Assembly: GCF_021390935.1 (NCBI RefSeq)
Contig: NZ_JAJPUI010000001.1
Location: 310,001-374,000 of the forward strand
Length of the DNA: 64,000 bases
Source: Streptomyces sp. CC228A
GTDB lineage: Bacteria; Actinomycetota; Actinomycetes; Streptomycetales; Streptomycetaceae
Reading direction: 5' to 3'
The position numbers were made by a program, and so were the translations under genes. Below, one piece after another: positions 56,364 through 64,000 of the stretch; the first letter of the stretch is position 1, and every line of letters begins with the position of its first letter. The notes beneath the pieces are model-generated. The model did not search any database and was not told the DNA's origin. It was given only the letters and a program-made list of their open reading frames with translations.

Positions 56364-56494
56364 ACGCCCGCGCCCCCGTGCCCGGCGCGGAAGAACCGCT
56401 GGAGACCGCTGGAGACCGACTGCGCGCACCCCTTCGTACGGCCTGAAGGACCGCAGAAGGCCGACGGAGGCCACCGGAGCCCGTGGCCCGCGAT

Positions 56495-56533
56495 CCGCCC
56501 CCGGCCCACCGACGAACGGTGGGCCGGGGGCGG
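56495..56533. terminator. Strong hairpin terminator
   Basis: A perfect 17-bp stem, CCGCCCCCGGCCCACCG (56495-56511) with its complement at 56517-56533, loop ACGAA. It ends the SRPBCC transcript; the rest of the 56364-56710 gap holds no gene. Confidence 0.88.
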
Positions 56534-56710
56534 CTTCGTGTCACGGCACGGCACGCCGAGGTCACCGGGCACCGAAGCTCCGGGCCCGCGGTGCGTACGC
56601 CCACGCGCGACCCTGCCCGCCCATGATGCGGCCGTGCAGGGCCACAAGCGGTTGCGCGCGGCCGTGTACCGGCCCGCCCGCGCAGCCTGACGGGGTGTCA
56701 TTCTGCATGG

Positions 56711-59154
56711 ATGACCCAGACACCCGTTCCTCCCTCGCCTTCCCCTGCCCACCTCCCGCCTTCCTCGACGGCCCTGGCCGACCCGGGGTTTCCCCGCGTG
56801 TTCGCCCGCAGCCGCCGCTTCTCCCTCGGCGTTCCCGGCCGGTTCACGGTCTCACCCGACGGCGCCCGGGTGCTGTTCGTCCGCACACGTTCCGGCACCG
56901 ATCCGGTGGGCTGCCTGTGGGTGTACGAGAACGGCGGGGAGCGGCTGCTGGTCGACCCCGGGACGCTGGCCGGCGGAGGCGCGGACGGCGAGGAGTTGCC
57001 GGAGGAGGAGCGTGTCCGCCGGGAGCGCGCGCGGGACATGGCGTCCGGCATCGTCGCCTACGCCACCGACCGGGACGCCGGCCTCGCGGTGTTCGCACCG
57101 GCCGGGGTCCTCTGGGCGGTGCGGACGGACGGCGGCGTCCCGTGGCGCATCCCCACCGCGGGCCCCGCGGTGGATCCCCGCCCCTCTCCGGACGGCTCGC
57201 GCGTGGCGTACGTGTCCGGGGGCACCGTGCGGGTGGTCGGCACCGACGGTGCGGGGGACGCGGCCCTCGCGGTGCCGGAGTCGGAGGATGTCACGTACGG
57301 TCTGGCGGACCACGTCTCGGCGGAGTCGATAGGGCGTACGCGCGCGTACTGGTGGTCTCCCGACAGCCGCGCCCTCCTGGTGCTGCGCGTCGACCAGGCG
57401 CGGGTGAGCCGCTGGTACCTCGCGGATCCGGCCGATCCCGCCCGGCCGCCGCGGGTGCTGCGCTATCCGGCGGCGGGCACGGCGAATCCCGAGGTGACGG
57501 CTCACGTCGTGGCACTGGACGGACGGCGCACCCCGGTGCGCCTCCCCGCGGAGGCGGAGCCGGAGGGCCACCCGGAGGGCGAGTGGACGGATCCCCGGTT
57601 CGAGTACGTCACGGCGGCCGGCTGGGACGGGCACGGCCCGTACGTGGAGGTGCAGACCCGGGACCAGCGCACCGCCCTGACGGTGGCGGTCGATCCGGGC
57701 ACGGGCGCGACGCGCCCCCTGCACAGCCGCCGGGACGCGGCGTGGGTGCCCCTCCTGCCCGGCACGCCCGCCAGGACCGCCGCGGGGTCGCTCGTGGTGC
57801 CCGAGGTGCACGGCGACACGTACGGGCTGCGGGTGGGTGCCGCGGCGGTCTCGCCGCCGGGCGTGCAGGTGCGGGAGGTCCTCGGTGCGGTGGGTGAGCG
57901 GGTGTTCTTCACGGCGAGCGAGGACCCGGAGGAGACGCATCTGTGGACGTACGCGCCTGGTGAGGGCTTCCGCCGGGTGACCCGCGAGCCGGGCGTGCAC
58001 ACGGCGGCGGTCGGCGGTGCCGCCGTGGTGCTGTCGTCCACCACCTGCGCGGGCCGCACGGTGACGGTGGTGGGCGGCGGCGACCGGACCGCGGACCGGA
58101 GCCGGACCACGGAACCCGACCAGAGGACAGGACACGACCAGAGGCCAGTGCACGGCCAGAGGACAGCGCACGGCCAGAGGACAGTGCTCGGCCAGGGGAC
58201 GGCGCACGGCCAGAGGTCAGGTCATGGCCGGAAGAGCGGTCATGGCGAGAGGACAGTTCCCGACTGGACGACAGCGCCCGACAGCACCACCCGGCGGGAC
58301 GGAAGCCCGCAGCGCGACGCGGGGCCCGCGGACCCCGGCCGCCCGGCGGGCCGGATCGCCGTCCTCGCGGAGGACCCGCCCTGCCCCCGCGGCCCGTCCA
58401 TCTGTCCTCGGGGGCGCGGGACCTGCGCAGCCACCTGTATCTGCCGTCCTGGTACGTCGCCGGGTCGGGCGGACCGCTGCCCGTGCTGCTCAGCCCGTAC
58501 GCGGGGCCGGGGCTGCAGCTGGCCGTCCGGGCGTACGGCTGGCCCAGCACGGTGGCGCAGTGGTTCGCCGAGCAGGGCTTCGCGGTGCTCGTCACGGACG
58601 GGCGCGGTACGCCCGGGCGGGGCAGGGCCTGGCAGACGGCCGTGCGCGGCGACCGGCTGGGGCCCGCGCTGGAGGACCAGGTCGAGGCGCTCCACGCGGT
58701 GGCGGAGCGGTATCCGGGACTGGACCTGGGCCGGGTCGGCATCAGGGGCTGGTCGTACGGCGGCTACCTCGCCGTCGGGGCGGTGCTGCACCGGCCCGAC
58801 GTCTTCCACGCCGCGGTCGCCGGCGCGGCGCCGGCGGACCGGCGGCTGTACGACACGCACTGGGAGGAGCGCTTCCTCGGCCACCCGGAGGTGACGCCGG
58901 AGGCGTACGCGCGCTCGTCGCTCGTGGCCGGGGCGCACCGGCTGAGGCGACCGCTGATGCTGGTGCACGGGCTTGCGGACGACAACGTGGTGGTGGCCCA
59001 CACCTTGCGGCTGTCGTCGGCGCTGCTGGCGGCGGGGCGACCGCACACGGTGCTGCCGCTGCCGGGAGCGACGCACCGGGTGACGCGGGAGGAGGTGGTG
59101 AGCGGGCAGCTGGCGCTGGAGGTGGAGTTCCTGAAAAGGTCCCTCGGCGCGTGA
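56711..59154 (+). CDS. S9-family (DPP-IV/prolyl oligopeptidase-like) peptidase with repeat insert, one apparent frameshift
   Basis: About 814 residues after correction. A beta-propeller (RRFSLGVPGRFTVSPDGARV, RTRAYWWSPDSRALLVLRVD) is followed by an alpha/beta hydrolase with nucleophile GWSYGGY, Asp in HGLADDNV and His in ATHRVT. The frame breaks at the C run 58384-58388; one added C joins to RPVHLSSGARDLRSHLYLPS. Between the domains lies a hexapeptide repeat (58130-58250). Cuts peptides, probably after Pro or similar, in the cytoplasm. Confidence 0.88.
58130..58250 (+). repeat. 18-bp tandem repeat inside the S9 peptidase
   Basis: Imperfect 18-bp units encode hexapeptides such as RTAHGQ, RTVLGQ, GTAHGQ, RSGHGR, at least seven in a row, in the linker between propeller and hydrolase domains. 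Family members normally have a short linker here. Confidence 0.8.
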
Positions 59155-59229
59155 ACGCCCCGGAAGTCCGCTCCGTACCCCAGGGTGACGGCTGAAGGAC
59201 TCAGCACAGGGAGCGGAAGGGGTCGGTGC

Positions 59230-59748
59230 ATGGCCGCAAGGAGCGGGGCAGTACAGGGACCGGGCGGGCCGGTGGGCCGCCGTGCGGTCGTCACGGCGGC
59301 GGGGACCGCGGGGCTCGTCGCCGTCCTGGCGGCGTGCGGGGGCGCGGACGGCACCGGATCCGGCACGGCGGGCGCGGGCAGCGGTCCCGGTGCGGACGCC
59401 GGTTCGGGTGGTGCCCCGGCGGACGCGTCCGGCGGCACCGGCGCCGGGTCGGGAGGCGGCGGCAAGGTGCTCGCGAAGACGGGTGACATCCCGGAGGGCG
59501 GCGGCAAGGTGTTCGCCGACCAGGGTGTGGTCGTCACCCAGCCGGCGTCGGGCGAGTTCAAGGCGTTCTCCGCCATGTGCACGCATCAGGGCTGCGCGGT
59601 GAAGGACATCAGCGACGGGGTGATCAACTGCCCCTGCCACGGCAGCAAGTTCGACGCCGCGGACGGGAGCGTCAAGGCCGGTCCCGCCACGACCCCCCTG
59701 GCGCCCGCGTCGATCACGGTGGAGGGTGAGTCCATCATGCTGGCGTGA
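59230..59748 (+). CDS. Rieske (2Fe-2S) protein, exported
   Basis: 172 residues. The N-terminus has GRRAVVTAAGTAGLVAVLAACGG, a Tat/lipobox-like signal, then a Gly/Ser/Ala-rich linker, then the Rieske domain with CTHQGC (residue about 117) and CPCHGS (about 134). An electron carrier at the outer face of the membrane; partner unknown. Start ATG 59230 gives the clean signal peptide. Confidence 0.9.
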   Translation: MAARSGAVQGPGGPVGRRAVVTAAGTAGLVAVLAACGGADGTGSGTAGAGSGPGADAGSGGAPADASGGTGAGSGGGGKVLAKTGDIPEGGGKVFADQGVVVTQPASGEFKAFSAMCTHQGCAVKDISDGVINCPCHGSKFDAADGSVKAGPATTPLAPASITVEGESIMLA

Positions 59749-59970
59749 GGGGACGGGCGCCGTGTGGCGCCCGCTACTGCTCCGGCTGGTCGGCGGCCGG
59801 GACCCGGTGGGCGCTCCGAGGGTCGGGGCGCCCACCGTCGTGCGTGCGTGCGCCCCGCTCGCCGGTCGGCGGCGCGGACGGTGAGCGGGGCGCCGCACGG
59901 CACTGGAACACCCCTGCCGGTCGCGCCTCGAACGGCCCGACGGCCCTCTGGGTGCCGGAGCGGGCGGCGG

Positions 59971-60990
59971 TCAGTCGGGCGTGCCCGGGTCGGCCGAGCC
60001 GGAGGCGCGACCGGCCGAGCCCGCATCCGAGTCCCCCGGGACCGAGGCACGATGGACCGAGCCCGCATCCGAGTCCCCCGAGCCCACGGCCTGTGCGGCG
60101 TCACGCAGCGCCTGCACCGTGGCCCGGACCGAGGGACGCCGGTCGGCGTCGGCGCGCCACACGGCGTAGATGTGCCGTCGCATCTGCTGCCGTACAGGTA
60201 CGAGGACGACGCCGTCGGGCACGGGCCCGCGGCCGAGCCGAGGTGTGACGCACACGCCCAGCCCGGCCTGGATGAGGGCGAGCTGCGTGTGGTGCTCGCC
60301 CGCGAAGTGGGCGATGCGCGGTTCGATGCCCTGGGAGCGCAGGGTGAAGACGAGCCACTCGTAGCAGAACTCGCCCTCGGGCCAGGAGACCCAGTCGTCG
60401 TCCGCGAAGTCCTCCAGGTCCACGGCGTCGCGCCGAGCATGGCGGTGGGTGGCGGGCATCGCCACGTCGGCGGCGTCGTCGAGGAGGTTGGCGTGGTTCA
60501 GCCCCGCGGGCACGGGCAGCCGCTTGTTGCTCCAGTCGAGGACGACGGCCAGGTCCGCGTCGCCGCGCAGGACGGCTCGGACGCTCTCCTCGGGTTCCAG
60601 CTCGCTGCTGCGGACCCGCAGGTCCGGGTGGGCGCCGCGAAGAGCGGTGACGGTGTGGGGGAACAGACCGCGAGCGGCCGTCGGGAAGCCCGCCAGGCGG
60701 ACCTCGCCGACCACCTGACCGCGCTGGGCCTCGATGTCCGCCTGGGCGAGCTCGACCTGCGAAAGGATCCGGGCGGCGTGGACGGCGAGGAGCTGTCCCG
60801 CGTCGGTGAGCCGCACGCCGCGCCCGTTCTTGGCGACGAGCTGCTGGCCCACTTCCCGCTCCAGTTTGGACAGCTGCTGTGAGACGGCGGAGGTCGTGAC
60901 GTGCAGCCCTTCGGCGGCGCCGCTGACCGAGCCGTGGCGGGCGAGGGCGTCGAGCGTGCGCAGGCGCTCCAGGTTCAACATGTAAGTCAT
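59971..60990 (-). CDS. LysR-family regulator
   Basis: 339 residues. HTH at residues 5-65 (LARHGSVSGAAEGLHVTTSA, VSQQLSKLEREVGQQLV), then the effector domain. ATG at 60990 or 60981; no clear ribosome site, perhaps leaderless. The C-terminal tail is a low-complexity SDAGS repeat. Divergent from the EamA gene, 64 bp apart, and probably its regulator. Confidence 0.88.
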   Translation of the reverse strand: MTYMLNLERLRTLDALARHGSVSGAAEGLHVTTSAVSQQLSKLEREVGQQLVAKNGRGVRLTDAGQLLAVHAARILSQVELAQADIEAQRGQVVGEVRLAGFPTAARGLFPHTVTALRGAHPDLRVRSSELEPEESVRAVLRGDADLAVVLDWSNKRLPVPAGLNHANLLDDAADVAMPATHRHARRDAVDLEDFADDDWVSWPEGEFCYEWLVFTLRSQGIEPRIAHFAGEHHTQLALIQAGLGVCVTPRLGRGPVPDGVVLVPVRQQMRRHIYAVWRADADRRPSVRATVQALRDAAQAVGSGDSDAGSVHRASVPGDSDAGSAGRASGSADPGTPD

Positions 60991-61054
60991 ACTAACCAAA
61001 GCCCTTGAGGAAAACTCACTTGTCCTAAGAGATCGTTGCGGTCATCGTGGTCCC

Positions 61055-62392
61055 ATGCCGACCACGCCCCGCCCTCGCCCGCCCCTGCCCGCCTCCCGTA
61101 CCGCCTCCGCGCGGACGCCCCACGCGCGGCCCGCCTCCCCGCGGACCGCTTTCCCCCCGACCGCCCACAAGCGGACGGCCACGGCTCGGACTGCCTCTTC
61201 TCAGGCTGCTTCCGGCCGGACGCCCAACTCCGGCCCGGGTGGCGACCGGGGGCCGCGGCTGCCGCGCGTGGACTGGCGTGTCCGGTTCGCGGCGCTGGCG
61301 CTGGTCTGGGGCTTCAGCTTCCTGCTCATCAAGGTGGGCACGCAGGGGTACGCGCCGTTCCACGTCACCTTCGGGAGGCTGCTGTTCGGTACGGCGGTGC
61401 TGGCCGCGGCCATGGCGGTGCGGCGGACGGGGCTGCCGCGCGGCGCCCGCACGTGGGGGCATCTGGCGGTGGCGGCGTTCTTCCTCAACGCCCTGCCGTT
61501 CTCGCTGTTCGCGTACGCCGAGCTGACGATCCCGTCGACGCTCGCGGGGATCTGCAACGCCACCTCGCCGCTGTGGGGCATGGTCCTGTCGCTGGTCGCG
61601 CTCTCGGAGGACCGCCCCACTCGGAGGCGTGTGGCGGGGCTCGGGGTCGGCTTCCTGGGCGTGCTGACCGTGCTCGGGGCCTGGCAGGGGTTCGCGGGGG
61701 TCGACGCGGCGGGGACGGCCATGGCGCTGGGTGCGTCCCTGAGCTACCCGGTCGGCTGGATCTACGTGCGCCGGACCCTGGCCGGCCGCAGCGAGTCGCA
61801 CCTGTCGCTGACCGGAGCGCAGTTGATGCTGGCGACGGCGCAGGTGGCCGTCGCGACCGCACTGTCCAGCGGCGTTCCCACGGCGTTCCCGGTGGTTCCG
61901 CTGCTGGCGGTGGCCGCGCTGGGCGTGCTGGGCACGGGGGTCGCGATGCTGGTCCAGTACGGGATCGTCGCCGAAGTCGGCCCCACGACCGGTCAGATGG
62001 TCACGTACTTCGTCCCGGTCATCGCCACGGCGGCCGGCGTGACCCTGCTCGACGAGCCCCTCGCGTGGAACACCCCTGTCGGAGCCCTCATCGTGCTGGC
62101 CGGCGCGGCCCTCACCCAGAGCCGCGGCACCACCCGCCGCGTGACGGGCCCGATCGGCCCGGCACCCGCCGTCCCCGCTCCCGGCACACAGGCCCCGCAC
62201 ACACCGGATCCCGGCATATCCGCGTCCGGCTCCACCACCACCGCCGTACCGCCCGCCCCCTCGGGTGCCGTCGCCGTGCCGCCCGCCACCGCGGGCACTT
62301 CAGCCACCCCGCCATCGGCCCCCGACGGCGACGGCACCGGCTCCGGCGCGCTCGCCCCCTCCCCCACCGGCCGCGGCGCGCGTCAGCCGTAG
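61055..62392 (+). CDS. EamA/DMT-family transporter
   Basis: 445 residues: a Thr/Ala/Arg-rich leader of about 70, ten helices in two EamA repeats (LALVWGFSFLLIKVGTQGYA; SLSYPVGWIYVRRTLAGRSE; LGTGVAMLVQYGIVAEVGPT), and a Pro/Thr/Ser tail. Probably exports a small metabolite. Its last ten bases overlap the converging MocR gene. Confidence 0.87.
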   Translation: MPTTPRPRPPLPASRTASARTPHARPASPRTAFPPTAHKRTATARTASSQAASGRTPNSGPGGDRGPRLPRVDWRVRFAALALVWGFSFLLIKVGTQGYAPFHVTFGRLLFGTAVLAAAMAVRRTGLPRGARTWGHLAVAAFFLNALPFSLFAYAELTIPSTLAGICNATSPLWGMVLSLVALSEDRPTRRRVAGLGVGFLGVLTVLGAWQGFAGVDAAGTAMALGASLSYPVGWIYVRRTLAGRSESHLSLTGAQLMLATAQVAVATALSSGVPTAFPVVPLLAVAALGVLGTGVAMLVQYGIVAEVGPTTGQMVTYFVPVIATAAGVTLLDEPLAWNTPVGALIVLAGAALTQSRGTTRRVTGPIGPAPAVPAPGTQAPHTPDPGISASGSTTTAVPPAPSGAVAVPPATAGTSATPPSAPDGDGTGSGALAPSPTGRGARQP

Positions 62393-63714
62393 CTGCGGAC
62401 CGCCACCGGCCCCGCCGCCGCCGCGACCGCCTCCGCCAGCTGCTCGACGTCGGCCGGCGTCAGCGAGGAGACGGTGAGCCGCACCGCGGGGCCGGACACC
62501 ACGCGGAACCGGGCTCCTGGGGCGACCGCCCAACCGGCGTGCAGCAGCCGGGCGACCACGCCCGTCTCGTCGGCGACCGGCACCCACACGTTCATCCCGC
62601 TGCGCCCGTGCGCCGCGACCCCTCGTGCCTCCAGGGCCCGGATCAGGGCGTCGCGCCGCTCGCCGTACGCCCGCGCGAGCGCGGCCCGGTCGACGGAGCC
62701 GGAGCGCCACAGGTGGACCACGGCCCGCTGGAGCAGCCGACTCACCCACCCGGGTCCCAGCTGCTGGCGTCCGGTGACCCGGTCGACGGTGACCTCGTCA
62801 CCGGTGAAGGCCGCCACGCGGAAGTCGGGACCACAGGCCTTGGCCACGGACCGGACGAACGCCCAGTGGCGGGTGGAGCCGGCCAGCGGATGGACGGGGA
62901 GGTCGACGAAGCCGTGCCCGTGGTCGTCCTCCACGAGCAGGACCTCCGGGTACGCGGCCAGGACGGCGCGCAGTTCGGCGGCGCGGGCAGCGCCGACCGC
63001 GGCGCCGGTGGGGTTCTGCGCCCGGTCGGTCACGATGAGGGCCCGCGCGCCGTCACGCAGGGCGCGTTCCACCTCGCCGGGCAGGGGGCCGTCGTCGTCG
63101 AGCCGTACGGGCACGACCCGGAGCCCGAGCGCCGGCACGAGGTCGAGCACGCTGCCCCACCCGGGGTCCTCGACCGCCACGGCGTCACCGGGCCGCAGAT
63201 GGGCGCCGAGCACGCGCTCGATGACGTCCAGCGAGCCCGACGCGACGGCGACGGGACCGGCCGGCACCCCGTCGGCGTCCAACGCGGCCCGCACGAGGTC
63301 CGCGAACTCCTCGTCCACGGCCGACAGCCCGTACAACCCGGGTGCCGCGTCGTACTCGCGCGCGGCGGCCGCCAGGGCGTCGGAGAGCCGCGGGAGGAGC
63401 GTCGGGTCCGGATTGCCCTCGCCGATGTCCCGCACCCCGGCGGGCGCCTCGATCCGGAGGGTGCCCCGGGCGGTGGTGGCCGGTCGCGGCCGCACGCGGG
63501 TGCCCCTGCGCCCGGCGGTCTCGATGACGCCCCGCTCGCGCAGGGTGCGGTAGGCGGCAGCGACGGTATGGGGATTGACGCCCAGTTCCCTCGCCAACTC
63601 CCTCATGGGCGGCAGGTGTTGGCCCGGCGCGAGCGCACCCGAGCCGACGCCGCGCTCCACGCTGGCCGCAATCTCCGATGCACGGGACCCTTCGATCCGA
63701 TAATCTCCTAGCAC
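62383..63714 (-). CDS. MocR-type (GntR-aminotransferase) PLP-dependent regulator
   Basis: 443 residues. Winged helix at 1-70 (PPMRELARELGVNPHTVAAA, YRTLRERGVIETAGRRGTRV), then a fold-type I aminotransferase-like domain (VEDDHGHGFVDLPVHPLAGS, AFVRSVAKACGPDFRVAAF with PLP-Lys). GTG 63714 is used; TTG 63720 is the alternative. Divergent from a PNPOx-like gene, with direct repeats in between. Confidence 0.9.
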   Translation of the reverse strand: MLGDYRIEGSRASEIAASVERGVGSGALAPGQHLPPMRELARELGVNPHTVAAAYRTLRERGVIETAGRRGTRVRPRPATTARGTLRIEAPAGVRDIGEGNPDPTLLPRLSDALAAAAREYDAAPGLYGLSAVDEEFADLVRAALDADGVPAGPVAVASGSLDVIERVLGAHLRPGDAVAVEDPGWGSVLDLVPALGLRVVPVRLDDDGPLPGEVERALRDGARALIVTDRAQNPTGAAVGAARAAELRAVLAAYPEVLLVEDDHGHGFVDLPVHPLAGSTRHWAFVRSVAKACGPDFRVAAFTGDEVTVDRVTGRQQLGPGWVSRLLQRAVVHLWRSGSVDRAALARAYGERRDALIRALEARGVAAHGRSGMNVWVPVADETGVVARLLHAGWAVAPGARFRVVSGPAVRLTVSSLTPADVEQLAEAVAAAAGPVAVRSYG

Positions 63715-63738
63715 AATCAAGATTATGCACTAGCACAA
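63707..63738. promoter_or_regulatory. Direct-repeat operator between MocR and PNPOx-like genes
   Basis: CTAGCACAAT occurs at 63707-63716 and 63729-63738, 22 bp apart (two helical turns), the usual layout for MocR/PdxR-type binding. It overlaps the MocR start region, so autorepression is expected. Confidence 0.7.
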
Positions 63739-63748
63739 TAGGGGATGT

Positions 63749-64000
63749 CATGTCGGAAGCAGTACCGCCCTCCTCCTCCGCCTCCGCCGCCTCCGTCGGC
63801 ACCGCCGCCGCGGGACGGTACGAGCCGACGGACCGCACCGTCCCGGCGCGCGCCCGTGAGCGGGCGTCGTACGACAGGGAGCTGGTCCACGCGATACTCG
63901 ACGAGGCGTACGTCTGCCACCTGGGGTACGTGCGCGACGGCGCCCCGGTCGTCCTGCCGACCCTGTACGGCCGGGTGGGCGACCGCCTCTACGTCCACGG
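63749..64000 (+). CDS. Pyridoxamine-phosphate-oxidase-fold (FMN split barrel) protein, C-terminus cut by window edge
   Basis: About 84 residues visible. After a Ser/Ala leader, RARERASYDRELVHAILDEA and YVCHLGYVRDGAPVVLPTLY match the NimA/PNPOx-like split-barrel family, which binds FMN or F420. It runs off the right end. Divergent from MocR with shared operators, so it is the likely target gene. Confidence 0.85.

Noticed and set aside
59230..59748. Rieske protein as part of the cytochrome bc complex
   Set aside because: Too short, different N-terminus, and no qcr genes are adjacent.
1..64000. Biosynthetic gene cluster
   Set aside because: No NRPS, PKS, RiPP or terpene core gene is present; transport and tailoring-like genes are scattered.
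1..64000. tRNA genes near the integrase relic
   Set aside because: No cloverleaf-like sequence was seen by eye; a covariance-model scan would be needed to be certain.

Overview
The window looks like part of a Streptomyces chromosome. GC is very high, codon third positions are almost all G/C, GTG and TTG starts and 4-bp start/stop overlaps are common, and several gene sets are streptomycete hallmarks: a gvpOAFGJLSK gas-vesicle cluster, WhiB, DUF5133, and the CebR/cebEFG cellobiose locus. No tRNA, rRNA, CRISPR array or intact mobile element was seen.

Layout. 1-17.8 kb is mostly housekeeping or single genes: a hotdog thioesterase (cut by the left edge), a membrane-anchored hypothetical, an MFS exporter, a spermidine-synthase-like methyltransferase-fold protein, a TVP38/DedA-type membrane protein, uppP, a SnoaL-like protein, lnt, an oxidoreductase, DinB, a lipoprotein, ung, an oligopeptide-type binding protein, two SDRs, and a DUF3037/HipA-like pair. 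17.9-18.4 kb holds a decayed tyrosine integrase. 18.5-23.6 kb is a cobalamin-riboswitch operon (binding lipoprotein, permease, ATPase, FhuF-like Fe-S protein, unknown protein). 23.7-28.4 kb is a binding protein, a fused double permease and an MFS protein behind a Zur-like box, with no ATPase. 29.6-37.1 kb is a cellulose/cellobiose locus: two GH6 cellulases, cebR, cebE, cebF, cebG and a stump of bglC, with four CebR boxes. 37.2-39.8 kb is a TetR gene divergent from an amidase across nested palindromes. 39.9-44.3 kb is an overlapping tsaD-GNAT-alaS operon, probably paralogues of the housekeeping genes. 45-48 kb has a TPP enzyme and a nitroreductase separated by gene scraps. 48.3-52.9 kb has WhiB, a GlsB-type membrane protein and the gas-vesicle cluster. 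53.5-64 kb has DUF5133, a large membrane protein, an SRPBCC protein, an S9 peptidase, a Rieske protein, LysR/EamA, and MocR/PNPOx-like divergent pairs.

Two themes matter for interpretation. First, about a dozen otherwise well-conserved genes are split by one single-base indel, and in every case that can be localised the indel lies in a short G or C run. This looks more like residual assembly error than true gene death, so those genes are annotated across the shift. Second, there are genuine deletion scars: the bglC stump is fused in frame to the tail of a CGNR zinc-finger gene, an FAD-oxidase scrap abuts a band-7 scrap, a RamB-like regulator survives only as its C-terminus, and the integrase is a remnant.

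How genes work together: secreted GH6 enzymes would release cellobiose, CebE-CebFG would import it, and CebR would derepress the locus through its boxes, but the usual intracellular beta-glucosidase at the end of the operon is gone. The B12 riboswitch operon couples cobalamin-type uptake to a putative reductase. The tsaD-GNAT-alaS operon groups three functions that act, or could act, on tRNA.
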